From: S012-135 sp964423785 | Lineage (GTDB): Bacteria; Desulfobacterota; Desulfobulbia; Desulfobulbales; S012-135 | Direction of reading: 5' to 3' | Assembly (NCBI GenBank): GCA_964423785.1 | Contig: CAYRGZ010000014.1 | Span: 1 to 28,968 of the forward strand | DNA length: 28,968 nucleotides | Shown here: positions 14,904 through 22,707 of the stretch, piece by piece | How the letters are laid out: every line of letters begins with the position of its first letter | Numbering within the stretch: position 1 is the first letter of the stretch | Made by a program: the position numbers and the translations under genes | The notes under the pieces: model-generated | The model's database searches: none | What the model was told of the DNA's origin: nothing | Seen by the model: only the letters and a program-made list of their open reading frames with translations

Positions 14904-15449
14904 TCATTCACCGCTGTTCGATGTCGGCACCGCGCAGCGCGGCCGGACCTCGAAGGTGGTGGCGCCGAGCTGGATGGCAGCGATCAGGCTTTCGTCATCA
15001 ACCGCCAGCGACACCTCGCCGATGTCCTCCGCCAACAGCAGCATGTCGGCGTAATCGGGCAGATACTCCTCGTCGTAGTCGATGTTGTAGTAATCGCGCT
15101 TTTCTGTGTAATAGAGCTTGCGCTGCGCCGGATCGTACCGGTAGATGGCCAGCACCACCCCCGCGTCCCGGTACAGGAGCGGGTAGTTGGTGACGATCCG
15201 CAGGGTCTCGCCGTCCCCGGCCAAGACCACGTTCTTGCGTTGGGGATCGTACCAGGCGCTCGTGAGTTGCTGAAACAGCAGGGTGGCAAGACCGTGGCGG
15301 CGTTCGAGTTCGAAAATCTTTTCCTCCCCCTGGCTGGAGAACCGAATACCGGTGTGCAACACCGAATAGATCATGGTGGAGACCATGGTGAGCAGGATCA
15401 CCCCCACCAGGAGTTCGAAGATGGTGAAGCCGGCCTCCTCCTTCTTCAC
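14904..15449 (-). CDS. gspJ: GspJ minor pseudopilin
   Basis: This 181-residue protein has the six-residue leader MKKEEA, Gly7/Phe8 cleavage and Glu12 as mature Glu5 in GFTIFELLVGVILLTMV. The globular domain has the GspJ-type long first strand and helix (FELERRHGLATLLFQQLTSAW) and a Tyr/Asp-rich middle (YYNIDYDEEYLPDYAD), plausibly a metal-binding loop. With GspI and GspK it forms the tip complex of the pseudopilus. The start is GTG, overlapping the gspH stop (GTGA), with GGGGA just upstream. The gene ends 24 bp before the gspI start. Confidence 0.87.
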   Translation of the reverse strand: MKKEEAGFTIFELLVGVILLTMVSTMIYSVLHTGIRFSSQGEEKIFELERRHGLATLLFQQLTSAWYDPQRKNVVLAGDGETLRIVTNYPLLYRDAGVVLAIYRYDPAQRKLYYTEKRDYYNIDYDEEYLPDYADMLLLAEDIGEVSLAVDDESLIAAIQLGATTFEVRPRCAVPTSNSGE

Positions 15450-15901
15450 TCCCCTGCCTCCGTCAGGCGGCGCACCGGCAAGCCGGTGAGCGGATCGATG
15501 TCAATGGTAAGCGACCGATAGTCGCCGGCCAGGATGAGTTCACCAGGAGTGGCGGTGCCCTCGGGATAAAAGTACATCGGCTCTGGTTCGAGCTGCAGCC
15601 GCTCGTCCTCGCCAAGGCCGACGTTGCGGCGCTCCTCCACCCCACCGGCCAGTTCAAGGACGCGGCCGTCCTCGCCCACCCGCACCGTCACCGTCTCGCC
15701 GCCGGCGATGGCCTGCAGGCGGGCGTAGCGCAACACGGCCATCAAGCGCCGTTCCTTCTTGCGGGCCTCCAGGCGATCGAGAAAGCGACCGGTGGCCGGC
15801 GCCGTCACCGCCACGATAACGGCGAGCATCACCAGCACCACCAGGAGTTCCAGCAGGGTAAAACCCCGCTGGCCCCGCCTGCGCCGCAGCCGTCCCATCA
15901 T
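15446..15901 (-). CDS. gspH: GspH minor pseudopilin
   Basis: This 151-residue protein has a basic leader MMGRLRRRRGQRG, cleavage between Gly13 and Phe14, and Glu18 in GFTLLELLVVLVMLAVIVAV. The helix continues into ATGRFLDRLEARKKERRLMAVLRYARLQAIAGGETVTVRV, the conserved GspH core, then a beta domain. It overlaps both neighbours by stop-start contacts (gspF TGA, gspJ GTG). The family call is H rather than the major pseudopilin G, because the MRRQGFTLIELMVVIVILGI-type core and the GspG C-terminal calcium loop are missing. Confidence 0.85.
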   Translation of the reverse strand: MMGRLRRRRGQRGFTLLELLVVLVMLAVIVAVTAPATGRFLDRLEARKKERRLMAVLRYARLQAIAGGETVTVRVGEDGRVLELAGGVEERRNVGLGEDERLQLEPEPMYFYPEGTATPGELILAGDYRSLTIDIDPLTGLPVRRLTEAGE

Positions 15902-17115
15902 ACGGCAATCTCGCTGATGCTGAGGATGACGGAGAGCATGGAAATGACCACGTAACCGGCCACCAAGGCGATGAGCAAAATAAAGATCGGCTCGATGAGG
16001 GCGATGAGCCGTTTCACCCGGGTACGCAGTTCGTTCTCGTAGTGATCGGCGATCTGGCCGCAGACCTCGCCGACCCGGCCCGACTCCTCGCCGATGGACA
16101 AGAGATCAGCGGCAAGATCGGGCAGCAACCCCTCCCGCCGCAGCCGTTTTCCCACCTCCTGCCCCTCCTTCAGGGCCTCGGTGGCCCGGGCCAACACCCG
16201 CTTGTATTCTTGGTTGGAGGCCACGCCGCTGCCAATCTTGAGGGCCACGGCCAGGTGGACACCATTTTCCACCAGCACCTGGATCGTGCGGAAAATACGC
16301 GTGGTTTCCAGATCCTGGATGAAGCCGGACACCACCGGCAGGCGGTTGGCCAGGTGGTCGAAGGTCTTGCGGCCCTGGCCGGTGCGCACCCATTGGACCA
16401 GAGCCACCGGCGGCGCCAACAACAACACCAAAGCGATGAGGAAATGGTTGCGCACGAAGTGGGCGATGTTCATGAGGATGGCGACGTTGAGGGGCAGTTC
16501 ACGGCTGATACCGGAGAACAGCACCTCGAACTTCGGCAGGATGAAGACCACCAACATGACCACGGCGAAGAAGCCGACCACGAGAAGAAAGGCGGGGTAG
16601 ATGGAAGCCGAAACCACGAACTGCTTGAGTTCCTGGAAGGTATGCTGGTACTCGGCCATTTTTTTGAGCATCTCGGGCAAAATCCCCCCCTCCTCGCCGG
16701 CCCGGACGATATTGACGTACATGGGTGAAAAATACGGATAGTCGGCCAGGGCCTGGGAAAAGGACTTGCCCTCCTTGAGCTTGCGTTCCAATTGGCCGGT
16801 GAATTCCTTGAAGGACTCCTTATTGGAATTCTGGCGCATCACCCGCAGGGCGGCGTCCAGGGAAAGCCCCGCCTCCAGGAGTAGGGCGATCTGCTTGGTG
16901 AAGAACTCGATATCGGTCTTGGTGATCGTAGCACGTCGGAAGAGTTGCCGGCCAAAGAGCCCGCCCCCCCGGGCCTTGGCGTGCTCGCGGATCTCCAGCG
17001 GCCGCAACCCCTGGCTCAACAGGCGGCGGGCCACCATCGCCTTGTCCGGACCTTCCATCACCCCCTCCTGGAGGGCGTTCTCATGGTCCAAGGCCGTATA
17101 GTCGTATAATGCCAT
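15898..17115 (-). CDS. gspF: GspF, polytopic inner-membrane platform protein
   Basis: This is a 405-residue protein of standard length with two cytoplasmic helical-bundle repeats. The first contains FFTKQIALLLEAGLSLDAALRVM; the second contains IFRTIQVLVENGVHLAVALKIG. Each carries GEESG-like turns (RAGEEGGILPEML and SIGEESGRVGEVCGQIADHYE). Three membrane helices are seen at about 170-195, 220-240 and the C-terminus (ILLIALVAGYVVISMLSVI). The frame runs on upstream to 17430 through the gspE 3' end, but MALYDYTALDHENALQEG at 17115, with GAGGAAC upstream, is the family start. The stop overlaps gspH by ATGA. Confidence 0.93.
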   Translation of the reverse strand: MALYDYTALDHENALQEGVMEGPDKAMVARRLLSQGLRPLEIREHAKARGGGLFGRQLFRRATITKTDIEFFTKQIALLLEAGLSLDAALRVMRQNSNKESFKEFTGQLERKLKEGKSFSQALADYPYFSPMYVNIVRAGEEGGILPEMLKKMAEYQHTFQELKQFVVSASIYPAFLLVVGFFAVVMLVVFILPKFEVLFSGISRELPLNVAILMNIAHFVRNHFLIALVLLLAPPVALVQWVRTGQGRKTFDHLANRLPVVSGFIQDLETTRIFRTIQVLVENGVHLAVALKIGSGVASNQEYKRVLARATEALKEGQEVGKRLRREGLLPDLAADLLSIGEESGRVGEVCGQIADHYENELRTRVKRLIALIEPIFILLIALVAGYVVISMLSVILSISEIAV

Positions 17116-17142
17116 TTTCCGTTCCTCGGCTGACGCGATTTT

Positions 17143-17178
17143 CCCCGGGCCCACCCGGAAGGCCTGCCTGGCCCGGGG
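17143..17178 (-). other. GC-rich stem-loop between gspE and gspF
   Basis: Nine-bp arms CCCCGGGCC (17143-17151) and GGCCCGGGG (17170-17178) enclose an 18-nt loop in the 71-bp spacer. There is no U-run after it in the direction of transcription. It may tune translation or mRNA stability between the ATPase and platform genes. The spacer also repeats about 27 bases of the gspE 3' end next to the gspF start. Confidence 0.5.
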
Positions 17179-17186
17179 CCATGCCG

Positions 17187-18866
17187 TCATACAATCCCGT
17201 TTTCCGTCCCCCGGCTGACCCGAATAACTTCCGAAAAGGTGGTCACCCCCTGGCGCACCTTGTCCATGCCGTCCTGGAACAGGGTGCGGAAGCCCTCCTT
17301 TTCGGCCAGTCTCCTGAGATCGATGAGGTCGAGCCCCTGGGAAACGCCGCGGTTCATGGCCTCGTTCATCACGAGCAGTTCGAAAAGGCCGATCCGGCCG
17401 GAGTAACCGGTCTGGCTGCAACGTGGACATCCTCGCCCCTCGTAGAGGGGAAAGTCTTCGCCGCCCGGCAACAGGTAGCCGACCTCAGAGGCGAAGCCGC
17501 GTTTCTCTCGACATTCTGGGCAGATACAACGAACCAGCCGCTGGGCGAGGATGGCGCGCAGTGAGCTGACCAAAAGAAAACGCTCGACGCCGATGTCGAT
17601 CATCCGGATGACCGCGGAGACGGCATCGTTGGTATGCAAGGTGGAGAAGACCAGGTGGCCTGTGAGAGACGACTGGACAGCGATCTCCGCTGTCTCCAGA
17701 TCGCGGATCTCGCCGACCATGATGACGTCCGGGTCTTGGCGCACGATGGAGCGCAACCCCTTGGCAAAGGTGAGGTTGATCTCCGGCCGCACCTGAATCT
17801 GATTGATGCCGCGCAACTGGTATTCCACCGGATCCTCGATGGTGATGATCTTGTTGTCACCGGTATTGATGTGATTGAGCGCGCAGTACAGGGTGGTGGT
17901 CTTGCCGGAACCGGTGGGACCAGTGACCAGGATGATGCCGTCCGGCTGGGTGATCACCTTGCGAAACCTTTTCTCCAACTCCGGCGGCATGCCGAGCCGG
18001 TTCATCTCCAGGATGATGTTGCCCTTTTCCAGGATACGGATGACCACCCCCTCGCCGTGCACGGTGGGCATGGAGGAAACGCGCAGGTCCACCTCCTTGC
18101 CCGACGTGCGAACGGAGATCTTGCCATCCTGGGGCAAGCGGCGCTCGGCGATGTCGAGACCGGCCAGCAGCTTGATGCGCGAGACGATGGCCGCCTGCAT
18201 GGACGGGGCCGGGGCCTCATAATCGTGCAAGATGCCGTCGATGCGGAACCGGATACGCATGCCGTCTTCGAAAGGCTCGAGATGAATATCGCTGGCCCGG
18301 CGGCCCACCGCCGTATCGATGAGGTTGTTGACGTAGCGGATGACCGGCGCCTCGGAGGCCATGTCTTTCAGCTTGTCGATATCCGACTCGTCCAGGAGCA
18401 GCTCCCCCTCGCTCAGCCCCTGCAGGGCGAGATCGTAATGCTCGTTGACGATCTTCTTGATGGTGGACTCCAGGGTGAGCTGGATCTCGCAGGGCTCGCC
18501 GAGCAGGATGCCCATGGTGGTGATGATATCGCTGTCCAACGGATCGCTCACCACCAGGATGAGCCGGTCGTCGCGCTTGAGCAGGGCAAAGGGATGTTCG
18601 CGGTGAAAGAGTTTCGATATCTTGACCGGCAAAAACTCGTCCTCCGGCCGCGGCTCGTAGATGGCAAGCCCCAGCTGGTTGGCCAGCACCTCGAGCAAAT
18701 CCTCCTCGGAGACGAAGCCGAGGGTGAGCAGGATGTCGCCCAGGCGGTGCGGCACCGCGGCCTGGTGGGACAGGGCCCGTTCGAGTTGGGCCTCCTCGAT
18801 CTTGCCGGCCTGGAGCAGCAGCTCACCGGTGCGGAACTTCTTGCCGAAAACGACGACGTCGTGCAT
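17187..18866 (-). CDS. gspE: GspE, type II secretion ATPase
   Basis: This 559-residue protein powers pseudopilus assembly. The N1E/MshEN-like domain (about 10-145, with RLGDILLTLGFVSEEDLLEVLANQ) precedes the N2E domain (DIHLEPFEDGMRIRFRIDGI) and the ATPase core. Walker A GPTGSGKTT starts at 316, the Asp box IEDPVEYQ at 343, Walker B VIMVGEIRD at 381, and the His box STLHTND follows. The tetracysteine zinc site is C449-P-E-C452 with C480-P-R-C483. The ATG at 18866 has GAGGG upstream. First gene of the secretion operon; the MFS gene 61 bp upstream is on the same strand, and no clear terminator separates them. Confidence 0.95.
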   Translation of the reverse strand: MHDVVVFGKKFRTGELLLQAGKIEEAQLERALSHQAAVPHRLGDILLTLGFVSEEDLLEVLANQLGLAIYEPRPEDEFLPVKISKLFHREHPFALLKRDDRLILVVSDPLDSDIITTMGILLGEPCEIQLTLESTIKKIVNEHYDLALQGLSEGELLLDESDIDKLKDMASEAPVIRYVNNLIDTAVGRRASDIHLEPFEDGMRIRFRIDGILHDYEAPAPSMQAAIVSRIKLLAGLDIAERRLPQDGKISVRTSGKEVDLRVSSMPTVHGEGVVIRILEKGNIILEMNRLGMPPELEKRFRKVITQPDGIILVTGPTGSGKTTTLYCALNHINTGDNKIITIEDPVEYQLRGINQIQVRPEINLTFAKGLRSIVRQDPDVIMVGEIRDLETAEIAVQSSLTGHLVFSTLHTNDAVSAVIRMIDIGVERFLLVSSLRAILAQRLVRCICPECREKRGFASEVGYLLPGGEDFPLYEGRGCPRCSQTGYSGRIGLFELLVMNEAMNRGVSQGLDLIDLRRLAEKEGFRTLFQDGMDKVRQGVTTFSEVIRVSRGTENGIV

Positions 18867-18927
18867 GGATTACCCTCGTTGATTTTATATGAAAGTCTCC
18901 GGCCACCGCCGGGGAGTCCGGCGATTT

Positions 18928-20196
18928 TCATGCTCCGTTGCGCCCGGCCACCTTCTCGAGTTGCACCCGGCATCGCAACCGGTACGGCCGGACGAAATAC
19001 ACGGCGACGGCGGCCACCAGGGCCGCCAGGGCGATGATGGCCATGAAGCCGTAGAAGTAGTCCACTCCCCAGGTATCGACGAAGTAGCCGCCGGTGGCGG
19101 TGGCCACGGAGCCGATCCCGAAAATGAGGAAGAAGTTGACCCCGAATCCCTTGCCGTGCGAGGCGTCGCGGGTGTACTTGGCGATGAGGAAATTCTGCGC
19201 CGGTTGCCAGGCGTAGTACACCAGACTGTAGAAGGCACCAACGGCCAAAAGCCGGGTATCCTCCAGTCGGTAGAGACCGTAGAGGGCCGGGGCGGCCAGG
19301 GCGAAGACCACGGCCGGCAAGAACTCCGGCCGCCGCAACCGGTCGTTGATCCAGCCACCGAACCAGGCGCCGACAAGGCCTAGGGAAAGAATGGCGGTGG
19401 TAACGAAACCGGCCACCACCACCGGCTCGTCGTGGGAGGCGATGGCCAGCACGTTCCGTTGCAACAGGGCCGGGAAAAAGGTAAGCGAGCCCCGGAAAAT
19501 GAAACCGGACAGGATGCTTCCCACATACAGGAGCAACAACGCCACCGGGATCAGGACCTCCGCCGGTTCGTTCTTCTCGCCGGCGGCAGCGGGCACCGGC
19601 CGGCGGCGGCCCCGCACGAGATCGCCGAACCGGAGATCCGCCTCGTCGGCGATGCGGGCCCGGGCCAGCACCACGAAAAAGATGAGCCCCACCACCCCGT
19701 AGATGATGTAGGCCGACCGCCAGGTGCCGGTGAACCAGACGCAGGCGGCGGCGGTGAGCGGACTCAAGAAAAGCCCGACATTGCCGAGCACGCCATGGAC
19801 ACCGAGGGCCTGGCCCTTTTTTTCCCGCACCCGCCGGGCGATGAGCGATAGCCCGGCCGGATGATGGATACTGGCGAAGGTGCCGAGCAGTGCATAGGTC
19901 ACCGCAAAGCCCACCGCCCCCGGTGACAGCCCCACGAGAAGCGATGAGGCCGCCATGCCGAGCACGCCGGCGGTGAGCACCCGCTTGGAACCGAACCGGT
20001 CGGCGAGCCAGCCGGCCGGAAAGGCGCCGAGGCCGTAGAGGAAATAGCCGACATTGGCGATGAGACCGATGTCGAGAAAGCTCATGGAGTGCTCGGCGGT
20101 GATCACCACCAGAAGAGCCGGCAACAAGGTCATGTAGCCGTGGGTGATGAAATGGGAAAAGCTGACCAGCCAAGTCACCTTCCGTTCGTTGGTCAT
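18928..20196 (-). CDS. MFS transporter (Fsr/fosmidomycin-resistance-like)
   Basis: This is a 422-residue polytopic membrane protein with about 12 helices. The motif A loop is GWLADRFGSKRVL between helices 2 and 3, and motif-like GGWINDRLRRPEF lies in the second half, the usual MFS duplication. The start SHFITHGYMTLLPALLV and the THxxHPAGLSLIARR-like segment resemble the Fsr branch of drug and metabolite exporters. The substrate cannot be read from sequence. Its ATG overlaps the stop of the beta-helix lipoprotein gene (ATGA), so the two are coupled; export or uptake linked to that lipoprotein is inference. Confidence 0.85.
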   Translation of the reverse strand: MTNERKVTWLVSFSHFITHGYMTLLPALLVVITAEHSMSFLDIGLIANVGYFLYGLGAFPAGWLADRFGSKRVLTAGVLGMAASSLLVGLSPGAVGFAVTYALLGTFASIHHPAGLSLIARRVREKKGQALGVHGVLGNVGLFLSPLTAAACVWFTGTWRSAYIIYGVVGLIFFVVLARARIADEADLRFGDLVRGRRRPVPAAAGEKNEPAEVLIPVALLLLYVGSILSGFIFRGSLTFFPALLQRNVLAIASHDEPVVVAGFVTTAILSLGLVGAWFGGWINDRLRRPEFLPAVVFALAAPALYGLYRLEDTRLLAVGAFYSLVYYAWQPAQNFLIAKYTRDASHGKGFGVNFFLIFGIGSVATATGGYFVDTWGVDYFYGFMAIIALAALVAAVAVYFVRPYRLRCRVQLEKVAGRNGA

Positions 20197-21179
20197 CGCT
20201 TTTTCTCCCAGTCAATCCGTTCTTCGGCAACCGGCGTGATCAATACCTCGCCCAGCTCCGGGTCCTCGGCATGGTCGAAGATCGTCTCGGCGATGGCCTC
20301 CCGGTTGCGGGTGCCAAACCAGTTGTGCGGCGCGGTCACCGGATAGTCCTGGGCCTCGGCCGGCGCGATGTTGTAATCGCGGTTGTCGTAGATGTTGTTG
20401 TACTCAAGACGCAGCCCCCGCACCTGGTAGAGATAGACCCCCTTGCGGTTGCCGGTGATCTCGTTGTAGCGCACCACGACGTCCGAGTCCTCCTTGGCGA
20501 AGATGCCGAAGAACTTGTTGTCGCGGATCTCGTTGTGCTCGATCACACCCGAGGAGTTGCGAAAACCGATGCCGCCCTTGTTGCGGGCGATCAGGCAACC
20601 GCTGATCGTAAGCCGGGAGCGCTTACCGTACCAGGGCACGCCGGGCGTTTCCTCCTCGCTCTTGAAGCTGATCCCCACCCCATTTCGAACGAACTCGCAG
20701 TTGCGGATCTCCAAAGTGGAGCCGTGGGCGTGGACGCCGTTATAGGCGCAGAGGACCTTGACGTGCTCGAGTATGGAGCCGTCACTACCCAAGAAATTGA
20801 TCGCCCCCCAGTCACGCGGCCGGGCATCGGGCTCGGCCGAGGTGAAGACGATGGGCTCCTTGGCGGTGCCGCGGGCCACGAGCCGGCCGCGGACGATGAT
20901 CTCGGCGTACGGATAGTACGGCGAATCGATACCGAACATGTTCTCGTCGCTCTTTTCATCGATGCGGTGCAGCTTGACCATAGTGCCCGGCAGCACGGTG
21001 AGGGTGACGCCGGGCGGCACCAGAACGTCGCCGTACAGGATCACGGTCCCCCGCCAGGTGGTGTCCTGCTCCAGGGTGGTCTTGTGGAGTTCCAGGGGCG
21101 GTTGCCGGCCGCAACCGGCAAGCAGCAGGCCGGCAGCCAGCACCACGACAAAGATGGATACGCTCTTTCTCACGGTCAT
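20193..21179 (-). CDS. Right-handed beta-helix (NosD/PbH1-type) lipoprotein
   Basis: This is a 328-residue lipoprotein: MTVRKSVSIFVVVLAAGLLLAGC with Cys23. It opens with a module DTTWRGTVILYGDVLVPPGVTLTVLPGTMVKL, then IIVRGRLVARGTAKEPIVFTSAE and WGAINFLGSDGS. Parallel beta-helix coils follow, with repeated xIxxNxxGIxxxxS turns (for example RNKGGIGFRNSSGVIEHNEI). The end cap HNWFGTRNREAIAETIFDHAEDPELGEV also occurs in the larger protein at 24.0-26.6 kb. A longer frame reaches 21311 through mobile DNA; the ATG at 21179 is chosen because it starts the signal peptide. Function is unknown; carbohydrate binding or periplasmic metal-centre assembly are family precedents. Confidence 0.85.
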   Translation of the reverse strand: MTVRKSVSIFVVVLAAGLLLAGCGRQPPLELHKTTLEQDTTWRGTVILYGDVLVPPGVTLTVLPGTMVKLHRIDEKSDENMFGIDSPYYPYAEIIVRGRLVARGTAKEPIVFTSAEPDARPRDWGAINFLGSDGSILEHVKVLCAYNGVHAHGSTLEIRNCEFVRNGVGISFKSEEETPGVPWYGKRSRLTISGCLIARNKGGIGFRNSSGVIEHNEIRDNKFFGIFAKEDSDVVVRYNEITGNRKGVYLYQVRGLRLEYNNIYDNRDYNIAPAEAQDYPVTAPHNWFGTRNREAIAETIFDHAEDPELGEVLITPVAEERIDWEKKR

Positions 21180-21251
21180 GTTCCGATCCCAATCGTTGCG
21201 ATAATCAATCCAGACGGCCTCGTAAAAAGTCGCCGTCGGCCCAGGCCTGAC

Positions 21252-21438
21252 GTATCTGGTCACAGGGCACCCCATCCGGTCATTCGCTTCGCTCACCACC
21301 TGCGGCGTCATCGTGGTAAGTGCTGAGTGCTGAGCAATGAGTGCTGAGTAACACTCATTGCTCGTTGCTCATTGCTGTCACTCATCACTCAGAGACTGCG
21401 ACTTCGGCAGACGAAGGAGCAACCCCGTGATCAGTTAC
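21252..21438. mobile_element. 187-bp MITE (second copy), nested in a hairpin repeat
   Basis: The left end is GTATCTGGTCAC and the right end GTGATCAGTTAC (10 of 12 inverted match). The outside octamers are GGCCTGAC (21244-21251) and GGTCTGAC (21439-21446), a 7-of-8 target duplication. The first 25 bases match the gspI copy. The inner part differs: 21276-21302 is inverted relative to that copy, and a heptameric array fills the centre. No coding sequence is supported. Confidence 0.88.
21319..21393. repeat. Heptamer tandem array forming an inverted repeat, inside the MITE
   Basis: Units of GAGTGCT/GAGCAAT/GAGTAAC are followed by their complements ACTCATT, GCTCGTT and GCTCATT, then TCACTCA-type units. 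The centre pairs as a perfect 12-bp stem: GAGCAATGAGTG (21332-21343) with CACTCATTGCTC (21352-21363), 8-nt loop. Confidence 0.8.
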
Positions 21439-21506
21439 GGTCTGACACGGTAATGCAACGGCTTCCAAACCGTGAACCCGATGGAATCGCACTTTTTGCG
21501 ATTTCA

Positions 21507-22616
21507 TCAATCCAGGCCCACCTGATACTCGGGGGCGATGCCGTAGCCGCGCCGCCGGTTGGCGAGTCCGACGACGAACAAGAAAAGCAGACCGGCCAAC
21601 ACGGCGATGCGGCCGGCGGGCGGCGTACCGGCGACGGTGGAGCCGAGTTCCCAGTTCTGGACCACGGCGGCACCCACCAGCATGCCGAGGACGGCGGCGC
21701 CGGCGTCGTTGTCTCCCTCGCCGGCGGCGATCATCTGCCGCAACGGGCAACCGCGGATGAGCACCGACCCGAAACCCACCAGGACCATACCGAGAAAGGT
21801 CCAACCGTAGGCATCGGTGGAACTGGGTTGGCCGTGGATGCCGAGATGGAACTGGCCGGTGAGCACGGCGGTGACCAAGGCAAAGAGAAAGAAGGAGCCA
21901 ATGCTGACCAACAGGCCGGTGGAGCGGGGACAGTTCATGATCTCCCGCGGACCCCACAGGAAAATGCGGGCGATACCGCCGGTGATGCAGAACTGGGTGT
22001 GCTGGGCCAAGCCGCCGATCACGAGCCCGAGGCCGAGGGAGAGGAGAAGCGGGGCGTGCAGTGCACCGGCGCCGGTGGTGCTGAAGCCGATGAACGGCGG
22101 CCGCACGATCAAGAAAACAAGTAGTATGACCATGATGCCCGGCAACACGAAACCGCTCGCCCGGCTCGTCTCCCGCGGCTCGCCGAGGGCAAAGCCGTTC
22201 TCGATGAACTCGAGGCCGACGTAGATGCCGACCACCAGTCCCGCCAGGCCGGGCAGCACGGTGAGGTCACCGGCGGCCAGCCGCAGGATCAGCTTCACCG
22301 GACAGCCGATGAAAACCGCGCAGCCAATGACCAGCAGCATGCCGATACAGAAGCGCAACAGGGGCGACGAACCGCCCCGGGAGAGGAACTCCCCGCGCCA
22401 GAGGGAAAACAGGAAACTGCCGAGGATGAAGCCGATAATCTCCGGCCGCAGGTACTGCATGCGCGGATTGTCGTGGAGGCCGAGGGCGCCGGCGATGTTC
22501 TCCAGAAAACACGAGGCGCAGATGCCGGTGTTGGGCGGATTGCCGAGCCACGACAGCAAAAGCGCCCCGACCCCGAGCACCGCGCCCATGAGCACGAACA
22601 CCCAATATTTCGACAA
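21507..22616 (-). CDS. yedE: YedE/YeeE-family transporter, putative selenium-metabolism type
   Basis: This is a polytopic membrane protein of about 369 residues with the twofold YeeE/YedE repeat. Conserved cysteine segments are GNPPNTGICASCFLENIAGALGLH near the N-terminus, GCPVKLILRLAAGD in the first half, HTQFCITGGIARIF, and RGCPLRQMIAAGEGDNDA in the second. This pattern matches the YedE subfamily linked to selenium metabolism, related to thiosulfate transporters. The reading frame extends to a GTG at 22652, but those codons are the end of a 107-bp repeat. A TTG at 22616 (LSKYWVFVLMGAV) fits the family start; ATG at residue 10 of this version is another option. No selD or other selenium genes are in the window. 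Confidence 0.82.
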   Translation of the reverse strand: MSKYWVFVLMGAVLGVGALLLSWLGNPPNTGICASCFLENIAGALGLHDNPRMQYLRPEIIGFILGSFLFSLWRGEFLSRGGSSPLLRFCIGMLLVIGCAVFIGCPVKLILRLAAGDLTVLPGLAGLVVGIYVGLEFIENGFALGEPRETSRASGFVLPGIMVILLVFLIVRPPFIGFSTTGAGALHAPLLLSLGLGLVIGGLAQHTQFCITGGIARIFLWGPREIMNCPRSTGLLVSIGSFFLFALVTAVLTGQFHLGIHGQPSSTDAYGWTFLGMVLVGFGSVLIRGCPLRQMIAAGEGDNDAGAAVLGMLVGAAVVQNWELGSTVAGTPPAGRIAVLAGLLFLFVVGLANRRRGYGIAPEYQVGLD

Positions 22617-22617
22617 T

Positions 22618-22675
22618 CCCGTAAAAAGTCTCTGTCGGTCCAGGTCTGACACGCTAATTCAAAGGGTTACGACAC
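22618..22675 (-). repeat. Partial 107-bp repeat touching the yedE start
   Basis: On the minus strand it reads GTGTCGTAACCCTTTGAATT, then AGCGTGTCAGACCTGGACCG and GACTTTTTACGGG, matching the second half of the repeat units at 4.0-4.3 kb. The 29-bp hairpin half is missing. It ends within a few bases of the proposed yedE TTG. Confidence 0.82.
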
Positions 22676-22707
22676 ATAGTTTTCGCATCAACTCCATGCT
22701 GCCGGCC

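Larger units (their letters stand above)
21219..21508 (-). repeat. 107-bp hairpin repeat split by a MITE
   Basis: On the minus strand 21508-21439 and 21251-21219 are the two halves of one repeat unit. They run from the hairpin (GATGAAATCGC/GCGATTCCATC, 21480-21508, with one G-T-type mismatch between arms) through the GTGTCAGACC junction, to GTCAGGCCTGGGCCGACGGCGACTTTTTACG. The MITE at 21252-21438 lies between them. The hairpin outer edge overlaps the last two bases of the yedE stop region, so it may serve as the yedE transcript end. Confidence 0.88.

Noticed and set aside
17116..17430. N-terminal extension of GspF to residue 1 of the longest frame
   Set aside because: It runs out of frame through the gspE coding end; the family start MALYDYT has a good ribosome binding site.
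18548..20230. 560-residue ORF spanning MFS and the gspE start in another frame
   Set aside because: Out-of-frame shadow rich in Arg, Gly and Pro; both underlying genes are well supported.
21180..21311. N-terminal 44-residue extension of the beta-helix lipoprotein
   Set aside because: It translates the MITE end and hairpin repeat; the signal peptide with lipobox starts at 21179.
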